A stretch of 64,000 nucleotides of DNA, taken from the NCBI RefSeq assembly GCF_026210795.1, contig NC_089431.1:1798001-1862000 (forward strand). The letters are read 5' to 3'. Under the pieces are notes generated by a model. That model saw nothing but the letters and a program-made list of their open reading frames with translations. It ran no database searches and was not told the origin of the DNA. The translations under genes were made by a program, and so were the position numbers. Below are positions 10,201 through 20,345 of this stretch, piece by piece. Numbering within the stretch: position 1 is the stretch's first letter; the number at the start of each line of letters is the position of its first letter. The DNA is from Rhizophagus irregularis (lineage: Eukaryota > Glomeromycota > Glomeromycetes > Glomerales > Glomeraceae).

Positions 10201-11413
10201 AGAGATCTATAGTTTTACCTTTTTCAATATTTATAATTCCATTTTCATAGCATAAATCCAAACTATATTGCACATTATTATTTTTATTGTCCACAGCTTT
10301 TTGATTCCAATAAAGAGCTTTAGCTTCATTCTTTTCAATACCAATTCCATTTTTATAACACAAACATAAACTATACTGAGCATTATTATTTCCATTTTCT
10401 GCTGCTTTTTGATACCAATAAAAGGCTTTTTCAAAATCTTTTTCAATACCAATTCCATTTTCATAAAATAAACCTAAATTGTATTGTGCATCATTATTTC
10501 CATTTTCTACTGCTATTTGATACCAATAAAAAGCTTTAATTTCATCCTTTTCAATACCAACGCCATTTTCATAGCATAAACCTAAATTATATTGTGCATC
10601 ATCATTTCCATTTTTTGCAGCTTTTCGATACCAATGAAAAGCTTTAGCTTCATTTTTTTCAATACCAATTTCATTCTCATAGCATTGACCTAAATTATAT
10701 TGTGCATCGTTATTTCTATTTTTTGCAGCTTTTCGATACCAGTGAAAAGCTTTATATTTGTTCATATCAATACCGATTCCATTTTCATAACATACGCCTA
10801 AATTATATTGTGCATTTTCATTTCCATTTTCTGCTGCTTTTTCATACCAATAAAAAGCATTTCTTAAGTCTTTTTCATTTTTATAACATAAACTTAAACT
10901 ATATTGAGCATTATTATTTCCATTTTCAGCTGCTTTTTGATACCAATAAAAAGCTTTAATTTTATCCTTTTCAATACTAATTCCATTTTCATAGAATAAA
11001 CCTAAATTATATTGTGCATTATTATTACCGTTTTCTGCTGCTTTCTGATACCGAGAAAAAGCTTTATTTTCATTTCTTTCAATACCAATGCCATTTTCAT
11101 AGCATAAACCTAAATTATATTGTGCATCATTATTTCCATTTTCTGCAGCTCTTTCGTACAAATAAAAAGCTTTAACTACGTCTATTTCAATACCAATTCC
11201 ATACTCATAACATAAACCTAAATTATATTGTGCATCATTATTTCCATTTTCTACTGCTTTTTGATACCAATAAAAAGCTTTAGCTTCATCTTTTTCAATA
11301 CCAATTCCATTCTCGTAGCATTGACCTAAATTATACTGTGCATTATTATTCCCATTTTTTGCTGCTTTTTGGTACCATTTAATGGATAATTTAGACTGAA
11401 ATGTTTTAATCAT
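7256..11413 (-). CDS. Giant Sel1-repeat protein, probably the N-terminal part of a Sel1-kinase
   Basis: One uninterrupted frame of 1385 residues made of about 38 Sel1-like repeats. The 36-residue consensus unit is close to KAFYWYQKAAENGN plus NAQYNLGLCYENGIGIEKD. Sel1 repeats form helix-turn-helix solenoids that usually scaffold protein complexes. There is no signal peptide or membrane segment. The last residues (after KDEIN) do not follow the repeat and are read from the insertion at 3706-7298, so the natural C-terminus is probably missing. The start is the ATG at 11413. AG acceptor-like sites (TATATTAG just upstream, ACATTTCAG just inside) leave room for another 5' exon. One unit lacks the GIGIEK turn (near YKNEKDLRNAF), and an almost identical short unit occurs near 3.6 kb in the kinase-side fragment. 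The many open frames on the other strand are mirror images of the repeat. Confidence 0.85.
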   Translation of the reverse strand: MIKTFQSKLSIKWYQKAAKNGNNNAQYNLGQCYENGIGIEKDEAKAFYWYQKAVENGNNDAQYNLGLCYEYGIGIEIDVVKAFYLYERAAENGNNDAQYNLGLCYENGIGIERNENKAFSRYQKAAENGNNNAQYNLGLFYENGISIEKDKIKAFYWYQKAAENGNNNAQYSLSLCYKNEKDLRNAFYWYEKAAENGNENAQYNLGVCYENGIGIDMNKYKAFHWYRKAAKNRNNDAQYNLGQCYENEIGIEKNEAKAFHWYRKAAKNGNDDAQYNLGLCYENGVGIEKDEIKAFYWYQIAVENGNNDAQYNLGLFYENGIGIEKDFEKAFYWYQKAAENGNNNAQYSLCLCYKNGIGIEKNEAKALYWNQKAVDNKNNNVQYSLDLCYENGIINIEKGKTIDLCWYQKAAENENSNAQYSLGLCYENGIGIEKDEVKAFYWYEKAAENENSNAQYNLSLWYKNGTKIEKDKGKAFYWLQKAALNCNKNAQYDLGVYYENGFKIKKNKAKAFYWLQKAAESKDSNAQYELGLLFKNGNDIDKDEIKAFYWFQKAAESENNAQYELSLCYENGIGIEKDLKKAFYWLQKAVENGSTNSQYSLGLYYENGSTNSQYSLGLYYENGIGITKKNTTEAFPWYQRASITNNNAQYRLGLCYENGIGTSSDYYKAFYYYQKAAENENKDAQYKLGLCYKNGIGTEKNVSLAFYWYQQAAENENKDAQYKLGMCYKNGIGTKKNKEKASYWYQKAKNNTGINKNENKVFYCHQNVAKNENENIQYNLSLYYSEGFNINDKVKAFNWYQAAATNGNQDAQYKLGLCYENGIGIEKDFEKAFCCYQKLAENESSDGQIKLGHFYINGIGIEKSNVKAFYWYQKAAENGINSAQYNLGLCYENGIGIEKDEVKAFYWYQKAAANKNADAQYNLGLCYENGIGIEKNDLTAFNWFQKAAKNENANAQYSLGLCYEKGIGIEKNEVTAFYWYQKAADNGNNSAQYNLCLCYENGIGIEKNNVKAFYWYQKAAENGINGAQYNLGLYYENGIGTEKDEAKAFYWYQKAVENGINDAQYNLGLCYENGIGTGKDNFQAFYWYQKAAENRNENAQYNLGMFWENGVGTNKEDNIMAFYWYQKAAENENSNAQYRLGLCYKNGIGVEKCNVKSFYWNKKAAENQNVNAQYNLGICYENGIGIEKDEAKAFYWYQKAVENGINDAQYNLGLCYENGIGIEIDEVKTFYWYEKAAENGNNDAQYNLGLCYESGIGIEKNKAKAFYWYQKAASNFNNNNAQYKLGLFYENGIGIEKSYAQAVNWYQSAANKNANAQFNLGLCYENGIGIAKNDAVAFNWYQKAAENGIISAQYNLGLCYENGIGIGKDEINFAETSGFHKICQT
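9546..9635 (-). repeat. 45-bp perfect tandem duplication inside the Sel1 array
   Basis: A 45-nt segment encoding NGSTNSQYSLGLYYE occurs twice back to back with no differences. Because 15 residues is less than a full 36-residue unit, it puts the Sel1 register out of step locally. Perfect identity points to a recent slippage or recombination event. Confidence 0.85.
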
Positions 11414-11478
11414 TTCTAATATAAAAGAAATAAATCTGCTAAGAAAAATTTTTTACAGAAGAACTAGTTACTTCGCAA

Positions 11479-11587
11479 CCTTATAAAAATTTTTCAGAAA
11501 AATGATCACGTGTCTGAGTTCCTTCGGAATGAAAACTAGAAAAATGATCATTTATCGGAGTTTTTTTCCAGAATTTTTTTTTATAGG
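11479..11587. mobile_element. MITE, family B (about 109 bp, ATGATCACGTGTCTGAG core)
   Basis: It starts CCTTATAAAAATTTTTCAG, ends TTTTTTTTATAGG, and is flanked by CAA on both sides (11476-11478 and 11588-11590). The core AAAAATGATCACGTGTCTGAG is repeated in opposite orientation in the element at 54122-54203, which confirms a dispersed family. It lies directly upstream of the long Sel1 gene, so it may sit in that gene's promoter. Confidence 0.7.
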
Positions 11588-13919
11588 CAATAAGCTAAAA
11601 AAACAATTTATATATGCTGTACATTTATTTTTTGTAACACATGAATCAATATTTGATACAGGAGTATTTCGTGACAATAACAAATTTTTTTAACTAAAAA
11701 TTTTATGTTTGTCAAGATGTAATACTATTTTGTTACATTAGCACTTGTACGCTATCTTGTACAATATATATTATTTATAGTTACACTAGGAAGTATTTGA
11801 TAATCTTTGAAGATTAGATCGGCATAACGGAAAAAAGTATCAAAATATTTTACACAATGAAACTTGATAACCAGATCTATAGGTTCCACTAAAAGTATTT
11901 TGTTTATCGGGTTATCCTATATCAGCGAAAAAAGTTCGATGAAAATTGATTATACTGAAAATTGATTACATCAAATTTTAAAAATTTTTATCCAACAATA
12001 TAACATGCTAAATAAACTAATTATAATATATTTTAACTTTCCCATCTTTATAAGTGAAAGGGATCGGAAAATGAGTACAAAATATTTTATTAAAAATAAT
12101 TATATCAGTAACTTTCGCGGTCAAAATTGATTTATTGCATCAATTTTATTAGCATCAATGTATCTGATCACGTGTTATGATATAACCAATATAACCAGTT
12201 GGCGGATTATAGGTGGTAATAACCAAACACACAGTCTTATTTCAAAGAACCAATTGAAATCAACGTGGACGGACACGCAAGTAACGCCGATCGTTCACGT
12301 GATACAAATACTAAATCATCCTCCAATAAAAATCGACAAAAAGAAGACCAATCAAGTATACATTAATTGATCAAATGATCGCTCAAATAAGGCGACATCC
12401 TACGATAACATGAACCTAGAAAAAAGTCTTAAACGAACTTACAGCATGGGTACAACAATTAATCTGTCGAATAAAACAACGTAAGTACTAGACGGTGTGT
12501 GTTAAATCACTTTCTCCACGTTCACTCCTACTATGACTGGGTCTTTGGACCTATACGATAGGAGATATATATACTGTACTGGTATGATAGTTCCCAGGAA
12601 ATTACAAATATGCCTTAAACAACATGAAAAATTCCAGACAGTGGTCCATAATATACAGTATCTGAGAGGCCAAAATATCATGGAATTTAGATGTCAAAAG
12701 CTTTAAACTTATTATCACAGCGAAAGGGGAGTATGTTGATAGGATATTTCGAAAAATATCAAACGCGTAAGAACATCCTTCGCGATCGAGAAGGAAGAAT
12801 TCTATTGATCCCAATACTTTCATCCGAGTAGCAATAGGAAAGTCCCAGGCCCTTTGGAATGGCCGTCAAAAAATGATAGCATTAAAGGCTCTGTTGCATT
12901 TGTAGTCAATGAGTTATGATTTTTTAAGTTAAAAATTAAGTTTTTCGTTTCTTTTGTAAGCCACTGCTGTATCATGAGTTATTTAGAAATATATTATTTT
13001 AATATTATCTAGGAAGAACTCACCTGAGACTTCAAAACCTAGATAGTCATCGAATAAGAAGGTTTCGGTGAGATTTTATTACTGATAATGAATTGAGGTA
13101 CAAGGAGCCGTGGGATTAATATTAGTTAGTGTGAAGTGTTTCCCTGCAGTATATCGAATTTCACTATACTTGAACATTTTATATATTATATATTTATTTT
13201 TTTTTCGTAAAAAAAATCAAAAAAAAAAATTCATTTTTTGTTAACAAAATTTGAAGTTCGCAAATATTACCTTATTTAAAAAGTTTATTTTTCACTTAAA
13301 CGCCATGATTTGGTAGGAGCATTAATAAATGATATCATTAACATTAAGTTAAGCTGTATAGTATGCTATAATATAGATTTCCTGATTATTACGTTATTAC
13401 TAAACTTTAATTTCTTCGCTAGCAAACGGAATAAAGAAGTATGGATAACGAAGATAAAACCTTATATACCGGGAATGTAAAGAAATGAACAAATAAATTT
13501 GTGTTTGTTTAACATGTTTGTTTAAATTATAACTCCCCACAATTTTTTTCAGGCAAAAGGAAAGTTAAACTAATTATTCATTTGAAACGGCCTTAATGAG
13601 AATAATTGTAAATTTTTTTAAAAAAATATTTGTTCTAAAAATAATAATAGGCCATTTGAATTTTTTTTTGTTGTTGTACAATGTCACGTGCGAAGCAAAA
13701 ATATCATAGACATGATATATCAAGAATGACACAATTGCCGGACGGACATCCGGACATTGGCACATTGCATAAACGTGCATATTTACTTTCGTTACACTTT
13801 GGACTAACAATGTATAGAATCGTCATCCTAGAACGTAATACAGTAACTTGTACTACATGTCACTAACAATCAGCTTATAATTTCACTTAAGACTTTTCCA
13901 TACTTCTTAAAAAAAAACA
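11588..13919. other. Intergenic region between the Sel1 gene and the F-box gene
   Basis: Mostly AT-rich. The part at 12150-12850 is less AT-rich and has scattered short frames interrupted by stops (for example IAQIRRHPTIT and LNELTAWVQQ), which could be a decayed transposase. I cannot assign it. An open frame of 61 codons at 13681-13866 just upstream of the F-box gene has no recognisable family. Confidence 0.35.
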
Positions 13920-15506
13920 ATGTCGCAATTAAATACAGATATTCTTTATTTGATATTCAAAGAATTACAATATGATAAAAAGTCACTTGTTTCTTGCCTT
14001 AGAGTTAATAAAACTTGGTGTGAAATAATTATTCCAATTTTATGGAAAAATCCTTGGGATGGGAAGAAGAAATTATTATTAAACGTAATAATATCATATT
14101 TATCAGATGAAACAAGAAATGACTTAAATGAAAATTTTAGTTTTATTACAAATTCATATAAGAAACCTTTGTTTAATTATATTAGTTTTTGTAAACATCT
14201 AAATTTAAAAGTAATCAAAAAGATAATTGAAAAGATAACTATTCATCCTCATATTAAAGAAATTAAAAATGATATATTAAATCTTTTTATTAATAAAAAT
14301 ATGGAATATACACATCTTTATATACCCAAACATTTTGATTATCATTTCACTTCTGGAGCTGAATGTTGTATTTCAAAAATTAAATTTCTTAAGTGTAATG
14401 CTAAAGTAAATGATAATATTTTATCAATATTAACGAAATCATGTAAATTAATTAAAGAATTGGAACTTACTACTTATGAGTATAATTATAATTGTGGAAT
14501 TGCCAAGTTAATTGAAAATCAAAATAGGTTATTTAGTATTAATTTTTTAAATGATTTTTTTAATGATAAGTCATCTCGTAAGGTTATTGAAAATTCATTG
14601 GTCAAACATTCGAATACTATACAATATTTTAGCATGTGTGAACAACTTGAAACGAAAGTTTTTACATCTTTTGTAAATTTGAAAATGCTGGAATTGAAAG
14701 GTAATCGAACTGATAGTGAATTGAAATGGAATAATATAAGAGATTTATCTTTACTTTACTTACAAACTTTAAAAGTTCGTAATATTCCAATTAATTGTTT
14801 GACAAATTTAATTATAAGTTCCGGAAGACAACTTACTAAAATTTGTTATCATTATAAAGATGTTTTTAGTAATAAATTACTTATTAGGGCTATTTATCAA
14901 AATTGTCCAAATCTTATTTATCTTGAATTATTATATAGGAATAAAATTATATTAGATTTAGAAAAATTATTGATTAATTGTCGATATTTAAAAAGAATAG
15001 ATTTCAATATTTATCATTATAAAGAATTAAGAGGTTATTTATATGTTAGATGGCATCAATTATTCTGTACGTTAGCTGTATCATCACCACCTAGTTTATT
15101 TGAATTTGTTTTTAAATATACTGATGAAAATCCTGAATTCATATGTTTAAAATACCTTTTTGATAGTTGGAAAGGTAGACATCCTATTTCTTTAAAATTT
15201 AAAAAAGAAAGAGATTATTATTATGATAGTAACCAATATGTTAGTTTAATTGAATTTATAGAATCGTATAAAGAAAAGGGAATAATTGAAAAGTTCGTCC
15301 ATTATCATGATGATGAAGACTTAAATTTATTAGAAATACATAAAGCAAAAAGAGTCGTTAATAATCCTGAGACTGTCGAGACCAAAACAACTAGTATCTG
15401 GAATAAATTTAAAGAGGAATTTAATAAATATCTGGGGTACAGTCCTGGAAATAAGTATCCGACCCCTCCCCGCGAGTATATAGTAAAGGAAGAAAGAAAG
15501 AAGTGA
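13920..15506 (+). CDS. F-box protein
   Basis: A single-exon 528-residue protein. Residues 1-46 match the F-box as found in the expanded family of arbuscular mycorrhizal fungi: LNTDILYLIFKEL, then SLVSCLRVNKTWCE and IPILWKNPW. The rest is leucine-rich with spaced L/N/C positions (for example CPNLIYLEL), as expected of degenerate LRR-like substrate-binding regions. F-box proteins link a substrate to Skp1-Cullin-F-box ubiquitin ligases; which substrate is unknown. The C-terminal 30 residues are charged and proline-containing. The ATG at 13920 is the first in frame and places the F-box right at the N-terminus, the usual arrangement. No frameshift or stop is seen, so it is probably functional. Confidence 0.88.
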   Translation: MSQLNTDILYLIFKELQYDKKSLVSCLRVNKTWCEIIIPILWKNPWDGKKKLLLNVIISYLSDETRNDLNENFSFITNSYKKPLFNYISFCKHLNLKVIKKIIEKITIHPHIKEIKNDILNLFINKNMEYTHLYIPKHFDYHFTSGAECCISKIKFLKCNAKVNDNILSILTKSCKLIKELELTTYEYNYNCGIAKLIENQNRLFSINFLNDFFNDKSSRKVIENSLVKHSNTIQYFSMCEQLETKVFTSFVNLKMLELKGNRTDSELKWNNIRDLSLLYLQTLKVRNIPINCLTNLIISSGRQLTKICYHYKDVFSNKLLIRAIYQNCPNLIYLELLYRNKIILDLEKLLINCRYLKRIDFNIYHYKELRGYLYVRWHQLFCTLAVSSPPSLFEFVFKYTDENPEFICLKYLFDSWKGRHPISLKFKKERDYYYDSNQYVSLIEFIESYKEKGIIEKFVHYHDDEDLNLLEIHKAKRVVNNPETVETKTTSIWNKFKEEFNKYLGYSPGNKYPTPPREYIVKEERKK

Positions 15507-17007
15507 AATTGAAGATCCTTATATGAAGAATTTATGTAAAAATATGTTAAAAAGAAAAGGAAATTTATAGAGTGATTTAAAAAAAAGTATCGAATGAATA
15601 TTATGAAATATTAGCGAATGGATTTATTTAAGGAAACATATGATAATTATGATATGGAAGAGAAAATTAGCAGAGCGTTATAAGAGAGATAAAATTATTT
15701 TACCCCCTTTTTATTTTTTGGTAATAAATAATCAGTCGGCATTTTTTTAACTTTTATCCCATCCCTTGGGCAGTAATTATTTTTCCGTTATCACGCTCAA
15801 CTTGAAAAACATTGTTCCTTAACCGCCGCCTATATCCTGGGATTGAAATAAATTTTATAAATCCCTTCGTACGTACTAGTATAATTTTTTTTAAACGTAC
15901 GTACTATCAAAATATAAGGCGTCCAAGTCGTCCAACGGTGTATCTGAATGTTTTTGTTAGTATGTACTACTTTGACTGCTAAATATAGAAAAATTGTACA
16001 AAAAAATCATACATACCCCTGTAAAAAAAGTCGATCCGTTTTTTATATTCCATCTTTTTTTCCCGTAAAAGGCTCATATTTCCAGAATTAATAACCTTAT
16101 ATGAGTTATATCACGGAATTTATCGAATTATTTACATTTTCCGTGAATGGATCCGTGAAAGGCTCATTTTTACGGAGTTTTTAAATTTTTTATAGGGTAC
16201 GTATATAAATCATACTTTTTTATCAGCCTCGCCATACACTTTTTCAATCCCTTGAAGTCGCGCTCGTTCCTTCTTTAAAATATGAAAATAAAAATATAAA
16301 TAAATATTTTTTATTTGTTATAATAGCATGTCATTATTTATGTGCATTTATCTTTAAATAAATAAATTATAAACATAATCATATTTAAGCTTATTGCAAA
16401 AATGTATTCATGTTCTTTATTAAATTTTAAATCTTTTAAATTTTTTTTTTAATTTTCTTGCAAAACTTAAGTAAAAAAAAAATTGAAGCTACAAAATACT
16501 AAATTACTTATAAAAAAATTATATAGGATTTCTTGCCTACATTATAATCCTAATTCCTTTTTCTTTGCTAAATTAGCCAATTTTAAAGCTTCGATAATTT
16601 CTTTTACATCCAAGAGAACTATTTCCATTTTAGTAATTATTTAATATTTTAATTGATGTAATTAACGTGAAATTTATTTATATTTATGTAATAAAATATT
16701 CATGAAAGGAATTTTTTTTAAAAAAAAAATAATAAATCTCGAATTGATAAAGGGAAACATAATTATATTTTTCGTATGTAATTGTAAAAAATTTAAATCA
16801 TATACATACTGTTATATATTGTGATAATTGTGATAAGTATATACAGTATGTACCATAAAAAATCATACATACAAAGTAAAAATCCACAAGATTTTTTTCG
16901 CACTTTGATCTTTTCTGGAGACGGAATCAACTATTGGTCTTATCTTTCCAATCAATAAGTGAAACAATGGCAATGCACCTGAAAATCATATAAAAATAGG
17001 ATTGTGA
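15507..17007. other. Intergenic region downstream of the F-box gene
   Basis: Holds the family A element at 16017-16197. On the minus strand a 28-codon frame starting MEIVLLDVKEIIEALK (16628 downward) and a short exon-like block ending GEADKKV and a stop (near 16.2-16.3 kb) look coding-like. I could not join them in phase, so no gene is called. Confidence 0.35.
16017..16197 (+). mobile_element. MITE, family A, copy 2
   Basis: 181 bp, CCCTGTAAAAAAAGTCGATC at the left and TTTTATAGGG at the right, flanked by TAC at 16014-16016 and 16198-16200. The interior matches the copy at 334-497 almost base for base over the TTCCGTGAATGGATCCG region. Confidence 0.9.
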
Positions 17008-17389
17008 CCCTATAAAAAAATTGGATACGTTTTTTATAAAGTTTTTATACGATTTTTTTTCCTTAGAAATAACGTATCATAATAGGATACGGAAAAATGC
17101 ACAATTCCGTATCACTAAAAATATGGTTTGGATACGGAATTTGCACGGGATTTATATGGAATTTACATGATTTGATCATTGATTTTATCACGAAATTTAT
17201 ACGATTTGGTCACTGAATTTACTATTTGTATTACAGTTTACTATAATTGTATTTATATAAATCTAATTTTACTTTATTAAATTAAATAAAAAATAAAAAA
17301 TAAACAAAGTACAAATACATTATGAAAATTCCCTCCTTATTAAAACCACCTATTGCAACCAAAATTATCTATAAGTTCAGGTTCATTTG

Positions 17390-17810
17390 GAGTCAAACAA
17401 CCTAAAAGAACAAAAAAAAAAGATTGGAAACAAAACCCCCTCATATAGTATCTGCAATCGTCCAAGTCACCAAAGGTCAGCATTCCTACAAAAAAAGAAA
17501 GAGAACTCCAGAATGTCTGACCTACATAAAAGAAAAGAATTATGAGGCGTCTAATGAAAAAGAAACCAAAACAACAAAATAAAATCCAAAACTGACCTAC
17601 AAAAAAAGAAGACTCTGAAGCAACAAAACTGAAACAACCTACAAAAAGAAAAGAATCTAAACCCAACTTACAAAAAAACAAGAAAATTTGAACTGACCTA
17701 AAAAAAGAAAAAAATCCTGAATCATCCTACAAAAAGAAAAGGACTCCCAAAATGATCTACAAAATAGAAAAAAGAAACTGAATATTCTCACAAAAAAAAA
17801 TCTGCTGGCC
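17390..17810 (-). repeat. 30-40 bp minisatellite with a repeated 3'-splice-site-like motif
   Basis: On the plus strand units read CCTACAAAAAAAGAAAAGAA plus about 15 variable bases, roughly ten times. On the minus strand every unit therefore carries TTCTTTTTTTGTAGG, a pyrimidine tract followed by TAG. This resembles the acceptor half of the units in the 3.6 kb element, but the spacing is too short for introns. Confidence 0.7.
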
Positions 17811-17879
17811 TATGAAATTAAATATAAATAAAAAAGAAAGGGGAATAAAGAATAAACCAAAAAAAAATTTAAAAAGAGG

Positions 17880-18160
17880 GGTAACGAAGTTAGGAAAGTT
17901 AAAAAAAAAATTTTTTTTAAAGGGAGGACGTCAAAGTTAGAAAAATAAAAAATTTTTTATAAAGAGGAAATAGAAATAGAAAGAAGAAATTTTTTTAAAA
18001 AAAAAGAAGAGTGGGAATAAAAGAAAAATTTTTTTTTTAAGGAAGTGACGAAAAAAATTTTTTTTTCAAAGGAGTGACGAAAAAAAAAATTTTTTAAAGT
18101 GAGGTACGAAAAAAAGAATTATTTTTAAAAGGGGGTGACGAAGAAAAAAGAAAAATTTAG
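17880..18160. repeat. Degenerate tandem repeat around GAGTGACGAAAAAAAA
   Basis: About six units of 35-45 bp, each a purine-rich block (AAAGGGAGTGACGAAAA-like) followed by an A-run/T-run palindrome (AAAAAATTTTTTT). Confidence 0.6.
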
Positions 18161-18542
18161 AAAAAATAACAAAAATAAGACAAGAGAAAGAGAAAGGAAA
18201 GGAAAGACAGAAAGGAAAGATCGGAAGATCAAACTCATCAAAAGTAAAGTTTATATAAAAAACAAAAAACGTATCATAACAAAACAATAAACAATCATGT
18301 GATCTCGTGTTATGATACGGGATTTTTGTAAATTATCTTCTAAAAATATTAAGTTTAAAAATTCCGTATACATTCCGCATGATTAATTTTTTCCGTATAC
18401 ATTTCTTATACATTAGTTTTTTAAAAAAATGTTCAAAAATGAATTGCTTATTAAATATACGGAATTTGTATACGGAATCTATAGAAACGTACAAAAAATT
18501 TATACAAAACGTATCCTTTCCGTATACATATTTCTTATAGGG

Positions 18543-19466
18543 TGAGCGAAATTCTTTTCCAATTTCTTTACTCTCCATCCTGACATCAGTAGGCGTAACC
18601 ATGCGATGAGGTGTAAACTTACGTAAATTTGTGTAAATATGCGTAAGCTTGTGTAAATTTTTGTAAATTTCTTATGAAAATTTACATGAACTTGTTGTAA
18701 ACTTACAAAGGATTACAACCCCATCGCGGGACTACGAATTCTTACATCTAAGATAATTCAGGATATGTGCGAATAAGTTACAAATCAAAAATTTTGAAAG
18801 ATTGGGAAGGTTTATTTGTTGAAAAAAAAACAAAAATAAAAAGACTTTTGTGGAGATATATCGATTTTATATTTATATTTTATCGGCGGGAAGCAAATTT
18901 TGAAATGAAATTTGGCCCATCAAAAACATTAGTCGGTGAAAAAGTTTAATATATATAGCCAATATAGGACAATGCATTGCTTGAAGAAGCTTGATATGCT
19001 TGATGAAAGTAAAAAGAGAAGAAAAGAAATTTGTAAAATTAAGTAACCAAAAATGTCAAATCTAAGTGGTTATAAAAAAAGAATTATAAATAGTACTTTT
19101 ATTTCTAACTTAGACAACGCACGATAAAAGCCTTAATTCGCCAATAAAATTACATTCCGTAATCACGTGATAAATCTTTTTTATAAACTTTTTTATTGGA
19201 ATTTTTGGAATTTGACTAAACTTAATATTCCTAAACTAATTAACTACTTGGTGATTTTGCGCTTTACTATTTGCTTGCACACTTCTCTAATTTTTCATTA
19301 ATGGAATCTTTATATATATCGGTAACGAAATATTTGGAGACAATCAACTGAAAGTTCACGATAGTCTTCCAATATGTTTGATAATAAATTTTAATGTTGT
19401 TATTATAACTACTATATTTATTACGTTATTACATTATTTCCATATTGCATTGCAGTCTCCCATGTT
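18543..19466. other. Intergenic region
   Basis: No recognisable gene. The stretch 18600-18720 repeats GTAAATTTGTGTAAATAT-like words, a low-complexity GTAAA repeat. An open frame of 60 codons at 18767-18949 has no family resemblance and is not called. Confidence 0.35.
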
Positions 19467-19773
19467 CTACATCTTAATCTTATCTTTTCCTTTCCACTTA
19501 GTCTCGTATGACTCGTGTATAACCACATCTTGATAAAATTCATCAATATTCATATTTTCCTCAACTGGAATTCCTTCCCAACCAAAAACTGATTTGGAAT
19601 GATATTCCACATAAACTGTTTTGCTGCAAATGCGAGGACGATTATTTCTTTAAAAAAAAAAAAGCTTTAACGGCGACTAAATAATGATTTAAAATGAATA
19701 ATAATAATTTAAATTCTAAATACACAAACCTTTTTAAAACAGATAAATTGGACTGATCTAGTAATTTTACCAT
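19467..19773 (-). CDS. Small two-exon protein of unknown function (74 aa)
   Basis: Exon 1 (19773-19730) begins MVKLLDQSNLSVLK. A GT-AG intron with a T12 tract at its 3' end follows. Exon 2 (19647-19467) reads from NNRPRICSKT to WKGKDKIKM and a TAG stop. The junction phase (2+1) restores an arginine codon and the whole model is open, so I consider it a real gene or a recent remnant. The protein is charged, has one cysteine and has no signal peptide or membrane segment. I do not recognise the family. It is too short and interrupted to be seen as one open frame. Confidence 0.55.
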
Positions 19774-20167
19774 CTAAACTAACTATGATAAATCCTTTTG
19801 CTGCTTTGTTGGGCTTCGACCGGGAGAATAATTTCCTCTCTTACTTGCAACGACAAAAAGAAGAATTTATATAGATGATAAGAGATTAATAGAGCTTTTC
19901 ACCGAATTTATGACCTATGGATAATATAGGATACCCGTTTGAAAATTTTGAGATCCGGATATCCTATTAAATATAATAATTCTAGGAGGATATACGATTA
20001 TTTGTGCGACAGCGACGTTAAATTAAATAAAGGTGATTTAAATAATTTTTATCTTTTTTCATACTTTGTTTAATTTCAAGAGTTAAAAATGAATTTATAA
20101 CGTGAACGTGAAAAATTATGAATCCTTACAATAATCATGTAAAGATGGGTTGGATATATTTATATGC

Positions 20168-20345
20168 CCTATGAAAAAAGCCTGTGTGATTTTTGTTGAA
20201 AAAACATCCAATTAAATTCACTATGATTTCTGTATATTTGACCATACAATAATTGTGCTAAAAATTGCAATAAATCACACAATAGTTGTATGGCAATCAT
20301 ACAATAATCATCCAATTTATGACCTGATTTTATATAATTATTGTC
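20168..20345. mobile_element. Terminal fragment of family D element (CCCTATGAAAAAA end)
   Basis: Begins CCCTATGAAAAAAGCCTGTG after an ATG flank and contains several CATACAATAATTGTGC/CATACAATAATCATCC words. The end of the unit at 34083 (ATCTTTTTTCATAGGG, followed by ATG) is the same terminus in inverted orientation. The right end of this copy could not be found; a minisatellite follows. Confidence 0.5.

Larger units (their letters stand above)
17008..18542. mobile_element. 1.5 kb non-autonomous TIR element (family C)
   Basis: It begins CCCTATAAAAAAATTGGATA and ends CATATTTCTTATAGGG. The flanks repeat TGA at 17005-17007 and 18543-18545. The subterminal regions are rich in GTATACGGAAT- and GATACGGAAT-type words on both sides. 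The interior contains two tandem arrays (17390-17810 and 17880-18160) and no transposase. An open frame of 113 codons inside the first array (minus strand) is a product of the repeat, being mostly F, S, G and L, and is not called as a gene. A 50-bp fragment of the same left end lies at 60406. Confidence 0.8.

Noticed and set aside
7787-10959. Several open frames of 60-100 codons on the plus strand opposite the Sel1 array
   Set aside because: They repeat with the Sel1 period and are the reverse strand of conserved codons; none has an independent family signature.
12395-12850. Possible decayed transposase (IAQIRRHPTIT, LNELTAWVQQ)
   Set aside because: Only two short pieces in one frame, broken by stops, and no catalytic motif, so no family can be named.
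13681-13866. 61-codon open frame before the F-box gene
   Set aside because: No family resemblance, overlapped by another frame on the opposite strand, and no splice continuity with the F-box gene.
16240-16628. Two exon-like pieces on the minus strand (MEIVLLDVKEII... and ...KVYGEADKKV)
   Set aside because: The first piece ends in a stop before any usable GT donor, so they cannot be joined in phase.
17340-17681. 113-codon Phe/Ser-rich frame on the minus strand
   Set aside because: It is generated by the CCTACAAAAAAAGAAA minisatellite and has no protein-like composition.
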